This document shows, in pieces, positions 1-6,446 of a stretch of DNA of 22,581 nucleotides (its first letter is position 1; the number at the start of each line of letters is the position of its first letter). The DNA is from Bryobacterales bacterium. Lineage in GTDB: Bacteria; Acidobacteriota; Terriglobia; Bryobacterales; Bryobacteraceae. Where the stretch lies: the NCBI GenBank assembly GCA_016789785.1, contig JAEUQE010000136.1, forward strand, positions 1 through 22,581, read 5' to 3'. A program made the position numbers and the translations under genes. Below the pieces are notes generated by a model, which was not told the origin of the DNA, did not search any database, and saw only the letters and a program-made list of their open reading frames with translations.

Positions 1-752
1 GGCCGGGCGTTGTCCCGCATGTCAAACTTCAGGTTGTCCTGGATCACATGCATCAGTTCGATGAGCGGATATCCATCGGTCAACGTCAGCGCCGACCGGT
101 CCTTCAACAGCGCCGTCACCATCTTTTCGAGCCACCACTGCCGGTAAATCTGTTGCAGGGTGGCTTCGGGCAGATCCTTCACATGGTCGGCCAGCGCAAT
201 TGCCGCGAACGCTTTGTCACGAACCGCCGCTACGGTGTCACGCCGCTCCCTTCGGAGGAGGTCCGCGAGTTTCGATTCGAGAGTTCGCGCCTGTGTCTCA
301 CTGAGCAGCGGATGGCACCAGTCGTAGACAATCGCGATTTGGCGCAGATCCGCAGCCGGCCCGAGCGCCCATTGGATTGCCTGTTTGCCGGTAGCCGCGT
401 CCTCCGCCGTGAGGTAGTGGAGGGCCCATGCGAAGCCCTTCTCTGGCATCTCCGCGTTTCCCGTGATCAGCGTGTCGAATTGCTCCCAGCGGAGCGTCTT
501 GCGCTCCCGCTCCCGCCGCAGCAGACGCAGCCGCCGGGCGTTGATCAGCAGCCGGGGATGCTCGGTGTAAACGCGGTAGTCCTCGGGCTGGAGGTTGCGA
601 AGATCCTCCACCTTCACGTCCTGACGGGTGTCGGCGGCCGTCCCAGCCTTTCGTTCGGCCCGGTTTGGGGACTGCGCTTGCGCCAGCGCCGTCACTATGG
701 AACCCACCACCACAACCAGCGCCAAACGGATGAAAGTTGAAAACCCGAGCAT
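1..752 (-). CDS. Secreted heparinase II/III-like protein, N-terminal part (runs off the left edge)
   Basis: The minus strand is open from an ATG at 752 to the window edge, giving 250 complete codons and no stop. The product starts MLGFSTFIRLALVVVVGSIV and has a hydrophobic stretch ending at ALAQAQ, a good Sec signal peptide. After a charged linker it reads YTEHPRLLINARRLRLLRRE and later IAIVYDWCHPLLSETQ. The HPRLL..RL..LR pattern and the 'YDW...LSE' helix are typical of the N-terminal alpha/alpha toroid of heparinase II/III and alginate-lyase-like proteins, which cleave acidic polysaccharides. The catalytic residues would lie further along, outside the window, so activity cannot be judged. 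An AGAGAAG stretch four bases before the ATG may serve as ribosome binding site. Tandem palindromes at 768-799 sit directly upstream and may regulate the gene. The family call rests on pattern recognition only. Confidence 0.6.
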   Translation of the reverse strand, partial: MLGFSTFIRLALVVVVGSIVTALAQAQSPNRAERKAGTAADTRQDVKVEDLRNLQPEDYRVYTEHPRLLINARRLRLLRRERERKTLRWEQFDTLITGNAEMPEKGFAWALHYLTAEDAATGKQAIQWALGPAADLRQIAIVYDWCHPLLSETQARTLESKLADLLRRERRDTVAAVRDKAFAAIALADHVKDLPEATLQQIYRQWWLEKMVTALLKDRSALTLTDGYPLIELMHVIQDNLKFDMRDNAR

Positions 753-767
753 GATCTTCTCTTCGAT

Positions 768-799
768 TGTGTCACAGTGACACACCGGACACTGTGTCC
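768..799. promoter_or_regulatory. Two adjacent palindromes with GTGTC half-sites (operator candidate)
   Basis: Positions 768-784 read TGTGTCACAGTGACACA, a palindrome with perfect 8-bp arms around a central A. Positions 787-799 read GGACACTGTGTCC, perfect 6-bp arms around a central T. Together they give four GTGTC/GACAC half-sites (769-773, 779-783, 788-792, 794-798) within 30 bases. They end 16 bp upstream of the start codon of the heparinase-like gene, a position suited to a repressor or autoregulator. No cognate regulator gene is visible in the window. Confidence 0.5.
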
Positions 800-801
800 T
801 C

Positions 802-859
802 CCCATACCAGGTTCCCGCCCAGCCGAATAACCCTATTGTTTTCAATCCTGGATATGGG
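802..859. repeat. Inverted repeat upstream of the heparinase-like gene
   Basis: CCCATACCAGG (802-812) is complementary to CCTGGATATGGG (848-859) apart from one extra A. The arms are separated by 35 bases. It lies next to the GTGTC palindromes and could be a hairpin in a minus-strand leader or a looped protein-binding site. There is no T tract, so it is not an obvious terminator. Confidence 0.35.
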
Positions 860-866
860 CGAGACA

Positions 867-883
867 CTGGCATCCCGGATGCT
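867..883 (+). promoter_or_regulatory. Weak sigma-54 promoter candidate
   Basis: The site reads TGGCATCCCGGATGCT, with GG at 869-870 and GC at 881-882 exactly ten bases apart. It matches about 9 of the 12 conserved positions of TGGCACG-N4-TTGCW. Transcription would begin near 894 and run into a stretch with no gene. A run of eight T lies at 1048-1055, but I see no stable stem directly before it. It is much weaker than the sites at 1192, 8585 and 8766. Confidence 0.25.
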
Positions 884-1098
884 GTATGCTAAGACGAATT
901 GATGGAACAACTCTTCTGACCTGCCCTCTGCTGCAACGGGCGGACGGATCAGTGAGCGGAGAGCTTGCAAAGAGTGCTTGCGGGAGTCAGTATTCGGAAT
1001 ATGCAAATCGCTCACAGGATTAATCGGCTGGTTGCAACAGAGGGTACTTTTTTTTGATGAGCACGGCGTAGTTGAGCAGAAGAGATTCCGTCAGAAGC

Positions 1099-1154
1099 GC
1101 GGCAAGTAGTTGCCGCCTGATGCCCCGATTCGAAGGGGACTGCCGACCCCGGCA
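1099..1154. promoter_or_regulatory. Dyads upstream of the 1192 sigma-54 promoter (enhancer candidates)
   Basis: Three dyads occur here: GCGGCAA-GTAG-TTGCCGC (1099-1116), GCCCC-GATTCGAA-GGGGAC (1122-1140) and TGCCG-ACCC-CGGCA (1141-1154). Their centres lie about 70-110 bases before the predicted start at 1218, the usual range for NtrC-type activator sites. The middle dyad has the same GCCCC and GGGAC arms as the palindrome at 8689-8702, but an 8-base instead of a 4-base spacer. Which of them, if any, binds an activator is unknown. Confidence 0.35.
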
Positions 1155-1191
1155 AAGAGCTTTCCCTGGGGTCTAGGTTTCGGCCACCGGC

Positions 1192-1207
1192 TGGCACACT
1201 TGTTGCA
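1192..1207 (+). promoter_or_regulatory. Sigma-54 (-24/-12) promoter
   Basis: The sequence TGGCACACTTGTTGCA matches the sigma-54 consensus TGGCACG-N4-TTGCW at 11 of 12 conserved positions. GG (1193-1194) and GC (1205-1206) are separated by the required ten bases. Transcription should start near 1218. An ATG at 1211 lies before that start, so the 67-codon frame that begins there is not the target. The downstream DNA folds into successive hairpins, which suggests a non-coding RNA as product. Confidence 0.75.
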
Positions 1208-1217
1208 GGAATGTTTG

Positions 1218-1376
1218 GACGCGGGCCTGTTTCGGGTGTGTGGCGGTGCGGGTATCGCCTAATCCAGTCGAGCCGCTGCCGGACCCTTTGCCCGTCTTGG
1301 GCAGACCGCGCTGGAAACGGCCTGCTATGCCTTTCTCTCTCACCGTTTCCAGTGCGGTCCTTCTTTACTTTACACC
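1218..1376 (+). ncRNA. Candidate sigma-54-dependent small RNA
   Basis: Downstream of the strong sigma-54 promoter there is no plausible gene, but there are several stems: GGCGGT/ATCGCC (1242-1259, one G-U pair), GCCC-GTCTT-GGGC (1290-1302) and a 17-bp stem at 1304-1320 with 1343-1359 (one G-U pair, 22-base loop). The long stem is followed by CTTCTTTACTTT, a pyrimidine-rich tail that could make it a terminator. This would give an RNA of about 150-160 bases. Further small hairpins follow (ACACC-TTTTC-GGTGT 1372-1386, GATAG/CTATC 1394-1409, GCGA-TT-TCGC 1415-1424). The 3' end is therefore uncertain. I do not recognise a known RNA family. Sigma-54-dependent small RNAs are well known (Qrr, CrcZ, GlmY), but no homology to these is claimed. 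Confidence 0.4.
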
Positions 1377-1459
1377 TTTTCGGTGTCCATTGGGATAGCT
1401 TTCTCTATCGGTAAGCGATTTCGCCTACCACAGCTCATGCGAACCAACACGGGTACTCT

Positions 1460-2050
1460 TCAGCGAATGCCCGGTAGAATCGCCGCCACACGGCGCTGAT
1501 AGTCCAAATACGTCTGCCCGAACCGCCGTGTAAGCAGACCGTCCTCAGCCCGAATCCGGATCTCCGTCCCGTAAATGCAGACCCCGACTGCGGCGACGGC
1601 GGCCCACGTCGACGTCCCCAGCGACACAGTCGCGATCAGCAGGCAGAAGAGAGAAAGAAACACCGGATGCCGCACCAGCGCATACGGCCCGCCGGTCACC
1701 AGTTGGTGATCGTCGGTGACCACCGCCTTGATCCGCCACTGCAGACCAAGATGCCGCAGCGCGCCCCCAAGCACGACCACGCTGAGCAGGCCAGCGCCGA
1801 TCGACATCGCATGCCGCCAATCCGCCGACGCGTGCGGGCCCTGCCAGAACGCAAACGCGATCAGGAACGAAAGCCCTTCGAGCACCAATCCGTGCATCGA
1901 CCGCACATCCCGGATCGCCGGCTTCTCCTCCGGGATTCCCAATCGCCGCCGCTGTACCCGCACTCGTCCATGATTCCAAGCCAGCATCCCGCTGAACAGA
2001 ATCCAACTCGCCAGCAGTGCCCACGGCGAAACCGCACGGATCATCTCCAT
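1460..2050 (-). CDS. Isoprenylcysteine carboxyl methyltransferase (ICMT)-family membrane protein
   Basis: The 196-residue product has about five hydrophobic segments (near residues 8-25, 53-70, 84-100, 128-150 and 150-165). It carries the family's C-terminal signature: LVTGGPYALVRHPVFLSLF followed by an E..I..ED..L...FG..Y..Y segment (TEIRIRAEDGLLTRRFGQTYLDYQRRV). In this family (also called PEMT/ICMT-like) these conserved RHP and E/ED residues form the SAM-binding site of an integral membrane methyltransferase. The substrate of bacterial members is usually unknown; prenylated cysteine is not expected. The start could be 2050 or the Met at 2044. It is divergent from lhgO with only 20 bases between start codons, and no clear ribosome binding site is visible. 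Confidence 0.8.
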   Translation of the reverse strand: MEMIRAVSPWALLASWILFSGMLAWNHGRVRVQRRRLGIPEEKPAIRDVRSMHGLVLEGLSFLIAFAFWQGPHASADWRHAMSIGAGLLSVVVLGGALRHLGLQWRIKAVVTDDHQLVTGGPYALVRHPVFLSLFCLLIATVSLGTSTWAAVAAVGVCIYGTEIRIRAEDGLLTRRFGQTYLDYQRRVAAILPGIR

Positions 2051-2070
2051 AGGATAATCGTAGCGTTACG
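2051..2070. promoter_or_regulatory. Very short divergent intergenic region with a -10-like element
   Basis: Only 20 bases separate the two divergent start codons. They contain GATAAT (2053-2058), a good -10 hexamer for lhgO, and a near-palindrome CGTAGCGTTACG (2059-2070). No -35 hexamer is evident at the right distance, and no Shine-Dalgarno sequence precedes either ATG. If the -10 is used, the lhgO message would have a leader of only a few bases. A later lhgO start at 2092 would relax this constraint. Confidence 0.35.
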
Positions 2071-3300
2071 ATGACCCAGCCCATCATCCCCATGCCTCGC
2101 AAGACCCGAGTCGTCGTTGTCGGCGGCGGACTCGTCGGTCTTGGCACCGCATACCGCTTCCAGCAAGCCTACCCCGATGCCGCCGTCACCGTGCTCGAGA
2201 AGGAGGACGCCGTCGCGCGTCATCAAAGTGGCAACAACAGCGGAGTGCTGCATTCCGGTCTTTACTACAAGCCCGGCTCCATGAAGGCGCGCATGGCCGT
2301 CGAAGGCATTCAGCAGATGATTGCCTTCTGCCAGCAGCACAACATCGATCACGAGGTGTGTGGCAAGCTCGTGGTCGCGACCAGCGCCGAGGAGGTGCCA
2401 CGTCTACGCGACCTTTATCAGCGCGGCTCACAGAACGGGCTCAAAGGACTGCAATGGATGGAGCCCGCCGAATTTCGCGAGATCGAACCCCACGCCGCGG
2501 GCGTCGCGGCGGTGCGTGTGCCGCAAGAAGGAATCGCCGATTACCCGGCCGTCGCCCAGACTCTGGTGAGGCTGATCGAACAGAGCGGCGGCAGGGTGCA
2601 GACCCAGGCCAGGGTGACCGCCATCCGCCGTGAAGCCCAGGGTTGGCACATCGTGTCCACCAAAGGCGACCAGCCCGCCGATCTCCTCATCAATTGCGCC
2701 GGCCTGCATTCGGACCGTGTCACCGCCCTCGCCGGCAGCCCGCGCGACGTCCGCATCGTTCCGTTCCGCGGCGAATACTACAAGATCCGCAGGGACCGCC
2801 AATACCTGGTGAAGCATCTCATCTATCCCGTCCCGGATCCGAAGTTCCCGTTTCTTGGCGTACATTACACGCGCCTGATTCATGGCGGGATCGAATGCGG
2901 GCCGAATGCTGTACTCGCCTTCTCGCGTGAAGGCTATCGCAAGTCGGATTTCCGGGCCGGCGACCTCTGGGACGCACTCACTTACTCTGGTCTGTGGGCG
3001 TTTCTCCGCCGCTATCCGAAGATGTGCTTCGATGAGTTGAGGCGTTCGTTCTCCAAACAGTTGTTCTGCGAATCGCTTCAACGTCTGGTCCCCGAGATCC
3101 GTATTGACGATCTGGAGACCGGCGGGGCAGGCGTGCGCGCACAGGCTCTCAGCCGGAATGGAGACCTGGTGCAGGACTTCCATTTCGTCTCCGCACCGGG
3201 AGCGCTACATGTCGTCAACGCGCCCAGCCCGGGGGCCACAGCCTCACTCGCCATCGGGCGGGAGACCACTGCCATGGCCGCCAAGCTGATCGCCGGGTGA
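2071..3300 (+). CDS. lhgO: L-2-hydroxyglutarate oxidase/dehydrogenase (FAD-dependent)
   Basis: The 409-residue product oxidises L-2-hydroxyglutarate to 2-oxoglutarate, with electrons passed to oxygen or the respiratory chain depending on the enzyme. The N-terminus has the Rossmann dinucleotide motif GGGLVG (residues 18-23) and the acidic end of the second strand (VTVLEKE). It is followed by HQSGNNSGVLHSGLYY, a hallmark of the LhgO/YgaF branch of the DAO superfamily. Further family features are RGEYY, IYPVPDPKFPFLGVH and a C-terminal NAPSPGATASLAIG flavin-binding segment. Length and order match the family. Start 2071 is the first Met; 2092 (MPRKTRVVVVGGG) is an alternative. The gene converges on the next one with a 2-base gap. 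No partner gene of lysine or glutarate breakdown is nearby. Confidence 0.93.
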   Translation: MTQPIIPMPRKTRVVVVGGGLVGLGTAYRFQQAYPDAAVTVLEKEDAVARHQSGNNSGVLHSGLYYKPGSMKARMAVEGIQQMIAFCQQHNIDHEVCGKLVVATSAEEVPRLRDLYQRGSQNGLKGLQWMEPAEFREIEPHAAGVAAVRVPQEGIADYPAVAQTLVRLIEQSGGRVQTQARVTAIRREAQGWHIVSTKGDQPADLLINCAGLHSDRVTALAGSPRDVRIVPFRGEYYKIRRDRQYLVKHLIYPVPDPKFPFLGVHYTRLIHGGIECGPNAVLAFSREGYRKSDFRAGDLWDALTYSGLWAFLRRYPKMCFDELRRSFSKQLFCESLQRLVPEIRIDDLETGGAGVRAQALSRNGDLVQDFHFVSAPGALHVVNAPSPGATASLAIGRETTAMAAKLIAG

Positions 3301-3302
3301 GA

Positions 3303-4271
3303 CTACAACTCGTACACTGCGATTTCGCCGTTCCAGGAAACCAGGTAGAGCCGGTTGCCGCGAACGGCGATCCGCACCGGGCTTGCCCATTCGCCATCGG
3401 GCGTCCGATGCAGCCTGCCACGAAACTCGCGCACGGACCCGTCCGCGATGCGAACCTCCACGATCTGCGCTCCTTCGCCGCGATTGAATGGGCTCAGTGC
3501 CAGATAGGCTTTGCCATCTTCGCTGAGCGCGGTGGCGAACACCGTGATTGGGCCACCGTGGTGGCGATTCGATTCCGGAAGGCCCGCCGCCGCGTTCGCA
3601 TTTAGCGCTTTCTGAAGCGCCTGTGTTCTCAGCGAGATCTCGGCGGGCGCAGACGAGTCCTGCGGCAATACCTGGAAAGTCCCCGTATACTGGTCGATTG
3701 CGGCAAATCGGCCATCCTTCATCGGATGGATCCGCGGATCCCGCAGGCGCTCGATCCTCAGCCAGCCTTCGGCCTGCGCCGAGTGTGCACGATAAGCCAT
3801 CACTGTCCCCTCACGCAGCACCGCCACAAGCCTGCCGCCGTGCCAAGCCAGCAGTCTGGGTAGCTTCGGATTCGGTAGCGTCGCCTCTGGTGCACAGGAT
3901 CCGCGGTCCGCCGAGCAGCGCAGCAGGAGGCCTTTCTTCCTCGCGCGATCGTATTGATGCACCCAGAGATTGCCTTTGTCATCCGCGGCCAGCCCATAGA
4001 TGTCACCTTCCGGAATCCGGGTGGTCTTCGCCTGGAGCATCTCCCGGCCGAACGAAGTGACCGCGACGGCCGTCTGCGTCGCCGGGCCGTCGGACCACAA
4101 CAAATGAAGCCCATTCGCAGTAAGCACCACTTCCCGAACTTGCGGCGCACGCATCGGAACCGCCAGATGGTACTTGGCCCCATAGGTCGCCGAAGGGTCA
4201 AGGACGATTTCACCGCCCGGCGCGGAGCTCGCAGCCAGCAGGGTCAGGAGAAATGGAATCACACGATTCAT
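3303..4271 (-). CDS. Secreted protein of unknown function, possible beta-propeller
   Basis: The 322-residue product begins MNRVIPFLLTLLAASSAPGG, a Sec signal peptide. The start at 4271 is chosen over an upstream in-frame Met because GGAGG lies four bases before it. The mature part shows repeated short strand-like modules with 'G..LLWSDG', 'IYGLAADDKGNLWVHQYD', 'DGRFAAIDQYTGTFQVL', 'LSEDGKAYLALSPF' and 'GNRLYLVSWNGEIAVYEL'. This spacing of G-x-L-W/Y and D..G motifs is what NHL- or WD-like beta-propellers show, but I cannot assign a Pfam family. There are no visible catalytic motifs. It converges with lhgO, and downstream of it (minus sense) there is no room for a separate terminator. Confidence 0.7.
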   Translation of the reverse strand: MNRVIPFLLTLLAASSAPGGEIVLDPSATYGAKYHLAVPMRAPQVREVVLTANGLHLLWSDGPATQTAVAVTSFGREMLQAKTTRIPEGDIYGLAADDKGNLWVHQYDRARKKGLLLRCSADRGSCAPEATLPNPKLPRLLAWHGGRLVAVLREGTVMAYRAHSAQAEGWLRIERLRDPRIHPMKDGRFAAIDQYTGTFQVLPQDSSAPAEISLRTQALQKALNANAAAGLPESNRHHGGPITVFATALSEDGKAYLALSPFNRGEGAQIVEVRIADGSVREFRGRLHRTPDGEWASPVRIAVRGNRLYLVSWNGEIAVYEL

Positions 4272-4425
4272 AGAACCTCCAATCGCGTAATTGCGGATCA
4301 TTCGTGGCCCTGCGTGGTTTGGCGGATTCAGTGTGAATCCCAGTCACGCACCGGCTCTGCCGCACCCCCGCGACATCCGCGAATTCGCCACATGCCGGCA
4401 AGGCGCTACGCAATTCGAAGCAATT

Positions 4426-4444
4426 CCCCGGCCAGTCACCGGGG
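4426..4444 (-). terminator. Stem-loop at the end of the 4436-5125 gene
   Basis: CCCCGG (4426-4431) pairs with CCGGGG (4439-4444) around a 7-base loop that contains the stop codon. No T tract follows in the minus direction, so intrinsic termination is doubtful. The remaining bases of this gap (4272-4425) hold no gene that I can support. Confidence 0.25.
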
Positions 4445-5125
4445 CTTCAGAATCTCGCCCCAAACAATCGAATAAGCTTCAATCGCATTCTCGAAACTCC
4501 GCCCCGCGCGAATCTGTACCGGGCGGTTCATGGGCAGATCCTCACGCTGTACCGCAAGCCCTTCCGCACCAAAGCGGGTGTCCTTCCGCAACTGGATCCA
4601 GTGGCTTTGGCCTCCGCGCGTGCGCAGTAGGAACGCGTTGTCATCCGTGCGAACCACAATGCCGGTGAACAGCAGATTGCCCCGCGGCAGAATCGGCTCG
4701 GTGGGTGGCGAGAACGGACGCCGCACCCTCAGCGTGGTGTTCTCCAGAACCACCCTGACAATCAGCGCTCGGCACAACGGTGGCTCGGCGGTCCGTTCGG
4801 ACAACACCTCCACCGTGTTGCCAGTCTGCAGCGTGGTGATGAACGCGCGCTTGTGGTCCAGTTCGAAGTAGGTGCGAGGCGAGAAGGCGCAGACGTGCTT
4901 CTGCTCGTCGGGGGTCTGGAACTGGAATGTGCCGCTCGTCTTCGACCCCGCCCAGTCCTGAAATACCCCTCTCGTCAGTGGAGGCAGCGGCTTCGGCGTG
5001 CCAGAGGTTGGCGTGCCAGAGGTTGGCGTGCCAGAGGTTGGCGTGGCTGAGGCAGGCGTCGAAACACCTTGAGCGGCCATCGCGGCCGGGGTCAATACCA
5101 CCAGTAACTTGATGAGCCACTCCAT
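4436..5125 (-). CDS. Secreted protein of unknown function with TPTSG repeats
   Basis: The 229-residue product starts MEWLIKLLVVLTPAAMAAQG, a short signal peptide. It is followed by a low-complexity linker in which TPTSG is repeated three times (about residues 29-43), then a folded domain of about 180 residues. The domain has strand-rich segments (GTFQFQTPDEQKHVCAF, ENTTLRVRRPF, GNLLFTGIVVRTDDNAFLLRTRGG, IQLRKDTRF, NRPVQIRAGR), which looks like an all-beta fold. Two cysteines (in HVCAF and PLCRA) could form a disulfide. I do not recognise the family. Upstream there is only a weak A/G-rich ribosome binding region. It is divergent from the sensor kinase gene, and whether they share regulation is unknown. 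Confidence 0.65.
   Translation of the reverse strand: MEWLIKLLVVLTPAAMAAQGVSTPASATPTSGTPTSGTPTSGTPKPLPPLTRGVFQDWAGSKTSGTFQFQTPDEQKHVCAFSPRTYFELDHKRAFITTLQTGNTVEVLSERTAEPPLCRALIVRVVLENTTLRVRRPFSPPTEPILPRGNLLFTGIVVRTDDNAFLLRTRGGQSHWIQLRKDTRFGAEGLAVQREDLPMNRPVQIRAGRSFENAIEAYSIVWGEILKPR
4995..5039. repeat. 15-bp tandem repeat, three perfect copies
   Basis: The 15-mer GGCGTGCCAGAGGTT occurs at 4995-5009, 5010-5024 and 5025-5039, followed by a degenerate fourth copy. It lies inside a gene in frame and encodes the TPTSG repeats of the secreted protein on the minus strand. Being a multiple of three, copy number can change without breaking the frame. Confidence 0.9.
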
Positions 5126-5194
5126 GCTTTTCTTTTCTTGGGAATCGACGGATTCGGTCGCCCTCCGGCAGGCCGTCTCCCAAGACTAACGGCA

Positions 5195-5210
5195 CGGCCA
5201 TCGAATTGCA
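5195..5210 (+). promoter_or_regulatory. Weak sigma-54 promoter candidate upstream of the kinase gene
   Basis: CGGCCATCGAATTGCA has GG (5196-5197) and GC (5208-5209) ten bases apart, and a perfect -12 element TTGCA. The -24 element is poor (CGGCCA against TGGCAC). Transcription would start near 5221, about 90 bases before the kinase start. Autoregulation of the kinase-regulator operon by sigma-54 is thus possible but weakly supported. Confidence 0.25.
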
Positions 5211-5246
5211 ACCTCTTCGGTGGAATGAGAATCCAACAGGTATTCC

Positions 5247-5293
5247 GCCTGCCATTGCCCCAAATGGGGCAACCTGACTCAATTGCGGCAGGC
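5247..5293. promoter_or_regulatory. Nested inverted repeats upstream of the sensor kinase gene
   Basis: TTGCCCC-AAAT-GGGGCAA (5255-5272) is a palindrome with perfect 7-bp arms. It is flanked by an outer inverted pair, GCCTGCC (5247-5253) and GGCAGGC (5287-5293). The core GCCCCAAATGGGGC (5257-5270) matches GCCCCAAAAGGGAC at 8689-8702 in 12 of 14 positions. It ends 17 bases before the kinase start used here. This is a good candidate operator for autoregulation, perhaps by the NtrC-type protein of the same operon. Confidence 0.5.
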
Positions 5294-5309
5294 AAGCAAG
5301 ACCGAGAAC

Positions 5310-6446
5310 ATGCAGATTCCGCCCCCGACCGAGCCGATGCGCTCTCTCACCGACCAATTGACACTCCGCCGCGCCCTGATCGTCATCGCCTCGATCGGGC
5401 TGATTACCGCAGCTTACCTCTTCATTCCGCAAAACTGGATTCTAGCCAGCAAAGCGGTCCAATACCTCTACTTCCTGCCGATCGTGGTCGCGGCGTTCTG
5501 GTTCGGCGTTCGCGGAGCCTTGCTCGCGGCAGCCGTCGCGGCCCTCTGCTATCTTCCGAAAGTTCTGTACTCACCCTGGTCGACCGGCTACTCTCCCGAT
5601 CAGTTCGGCGAGGCGCTGGACCTCTTCATTGTTGGTTCCGTACTTGGCTTCCTGGCTGACCGCGAAAAGCGGCGGAGCCAGCAATTGGAGGCGCTGAACC
5701 AGCAACTCGCTGAAACCTACCGTGAACTCCAGGACAACTTCGAACACTTGCGCCGGGCCGAACAGTTCTCCGCGATCGGTCAACTCGCGGCCAGCCTCGC
5801 TCATGAGATCCGCAACCCGCTCGCCAGTATTGAAGGCGCCGCCGACCTTCTCCGTCCCGGCGCTGTCACCGACGACATGCGCGAGGAGTTTGTCCAGATC
5901 ATCAAGAAGGAATCCAAACGCCTGTCCCGCCTTCTGACCGAGTTGCTGGACTTTGCCCGGCCGCGCAACCCCGAGTATCAGGAAACGTCGCTCGCCGAGG
6001 TGGCCGGCTCCGTCGCCAAACTGGTGAGCGTGAGTGCCGCCAAGCAGAAAGTGGAGATCCGCCTGGAGGTGCCGCCGAACCTCCCCAAAGCGGATTGCGA
6101 CCCGCAGCAGATCCGTCAGGTGATCCTGAATCTGACCATGAACGCAGTTCAGGCAATGCCGGCCGGGGGCTATGTCGATCTTCGCCTGTTCCCCCAAAAC
6201 ACCAACCTCTCGATCGAAGTGCGCGACCAGGGGCCAGGAGTCGCGGCGGAAGACATCAGTAAGTTATTCAGCCCGTTTTATACGACGAAGAAAGACGGCA
6301 CCGGCCTTGGCCTCGCGATCGCACAGAAGATCATGATCGCGCACGGCGGCCTGATCACCGTGGACAGCCAGAAGCCCCACGGCGCGGTGTTTACCGCGAT
6401 CCTGCCGGTTCGTTCCTCCCAGCTTAGAAAAGAGACCGTTGCATGA
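5310..6446 (+). CDS. Membrane sensor histidine kinase (DUF4118-type sensor, NtrB/ZraS-like)
   Basis: The 378-residue product is the kinase of a two-component pair. The N-terminal 110 residues hold four hydrophobic segments resembling the DUF4118 sensor of KdpD-like kinases (FLPIVVAAFWFGVRGALLAA is diagnostic). A coiled-coil linker (REKRRSQQLEALNQQLAETYRELQ) follows. The HisKA domain contains ASLAHEIRNPLASIEG with His165 as phosphorylation site. The ATPase domain shows the N box (NLTMNAVQAM), G1 (DQGPGV), F box (FSPFYTTK) and G2 (GTGLGLAIA). There is no HAMP or PAS domain, so the signal is probably sensed in or near the membrane. The open frame extends back to a TTG at 5283, but that start lies within an inverted repeat; ATG 5310 is preferred. 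It overlaps the regulator gene by four bases (ATGA), so they are translationally coupled. Confidence 0.93.
   Translation: MQIPPPTEPMRSLTDQLTLRRALIVIASIGLITAAYLFIPQNWILASKAVQYLYFLPIVVAAFWFGVRGALLAAAVAALCYLPKVLYSPWSTGYSPDQFGEALDLFIVGSVLGFLADREKRRSQQLEALNQQLAETYRELQDNFEHLRRAEQFSAIGQLAASLAHEIRNPLASIEGAADLLRPGAVTDDMREEFVQIIKKESKRLSRLLTELLDFARPRNPEYQETSLAEVAGSVAKLVSVSAAKQKVEIRLEVPPNLPKADCDPQQIRQVILNLTMNAVQAMPAGGYVDLRLFPQNTNLSIEVRDQGPGVAAEDISKLFSPFYTTKKDGTGLGLAIAQKIMIAHGGLITVDSQKPHGAVFTAILPVRSSQLRKETVA

Larger units (their letters stand above)
753..1459. other. Long intergenic region with regulatory signals and no convincing gene
   Basis: About 700 bases separate the heparinase-like gene from the methyltransferase-like gene. 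Short open frames exist on both strands (for example 695-1015 and 1012-1197 on minus, 1211-1414 on plus), but their translations show no domain, signal peptide or good ribosome binding site. The region holds tandem palindromes (768-799), an inverted repeat (802-812 with 848-859), a weak sigma-54 site (867-883), an eight-T run (1048-1055), dyads at 1099-1154, a strong sigma-54 promoter (1192-1207) and a series of hairpins from about 1242 to 1424. These are listed separately. Confidence 0.7.

Noticed and set aside
48..740. Plus-strand open frame of 230 codons
   Set aside because: It is antisense to the heparinase-like frame, which has a signal peptide and family motifs; the plus translation is Arg/Pro/Leu-rich and has no recognisable domain.
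1211..1414. 67-codon plus-strand frame downstream of the sigma-54 promoter
   Set aside because: Its ATG lies before the predicted transcription start (1218), and the frame runs through strong hairpins with no domain or signal peptide.
5571..6197. 208-codon minus-strand frame inside the kinase gene
   Set aside because: Shadow of the histidine kinase, whose frame carries all expected motifs.
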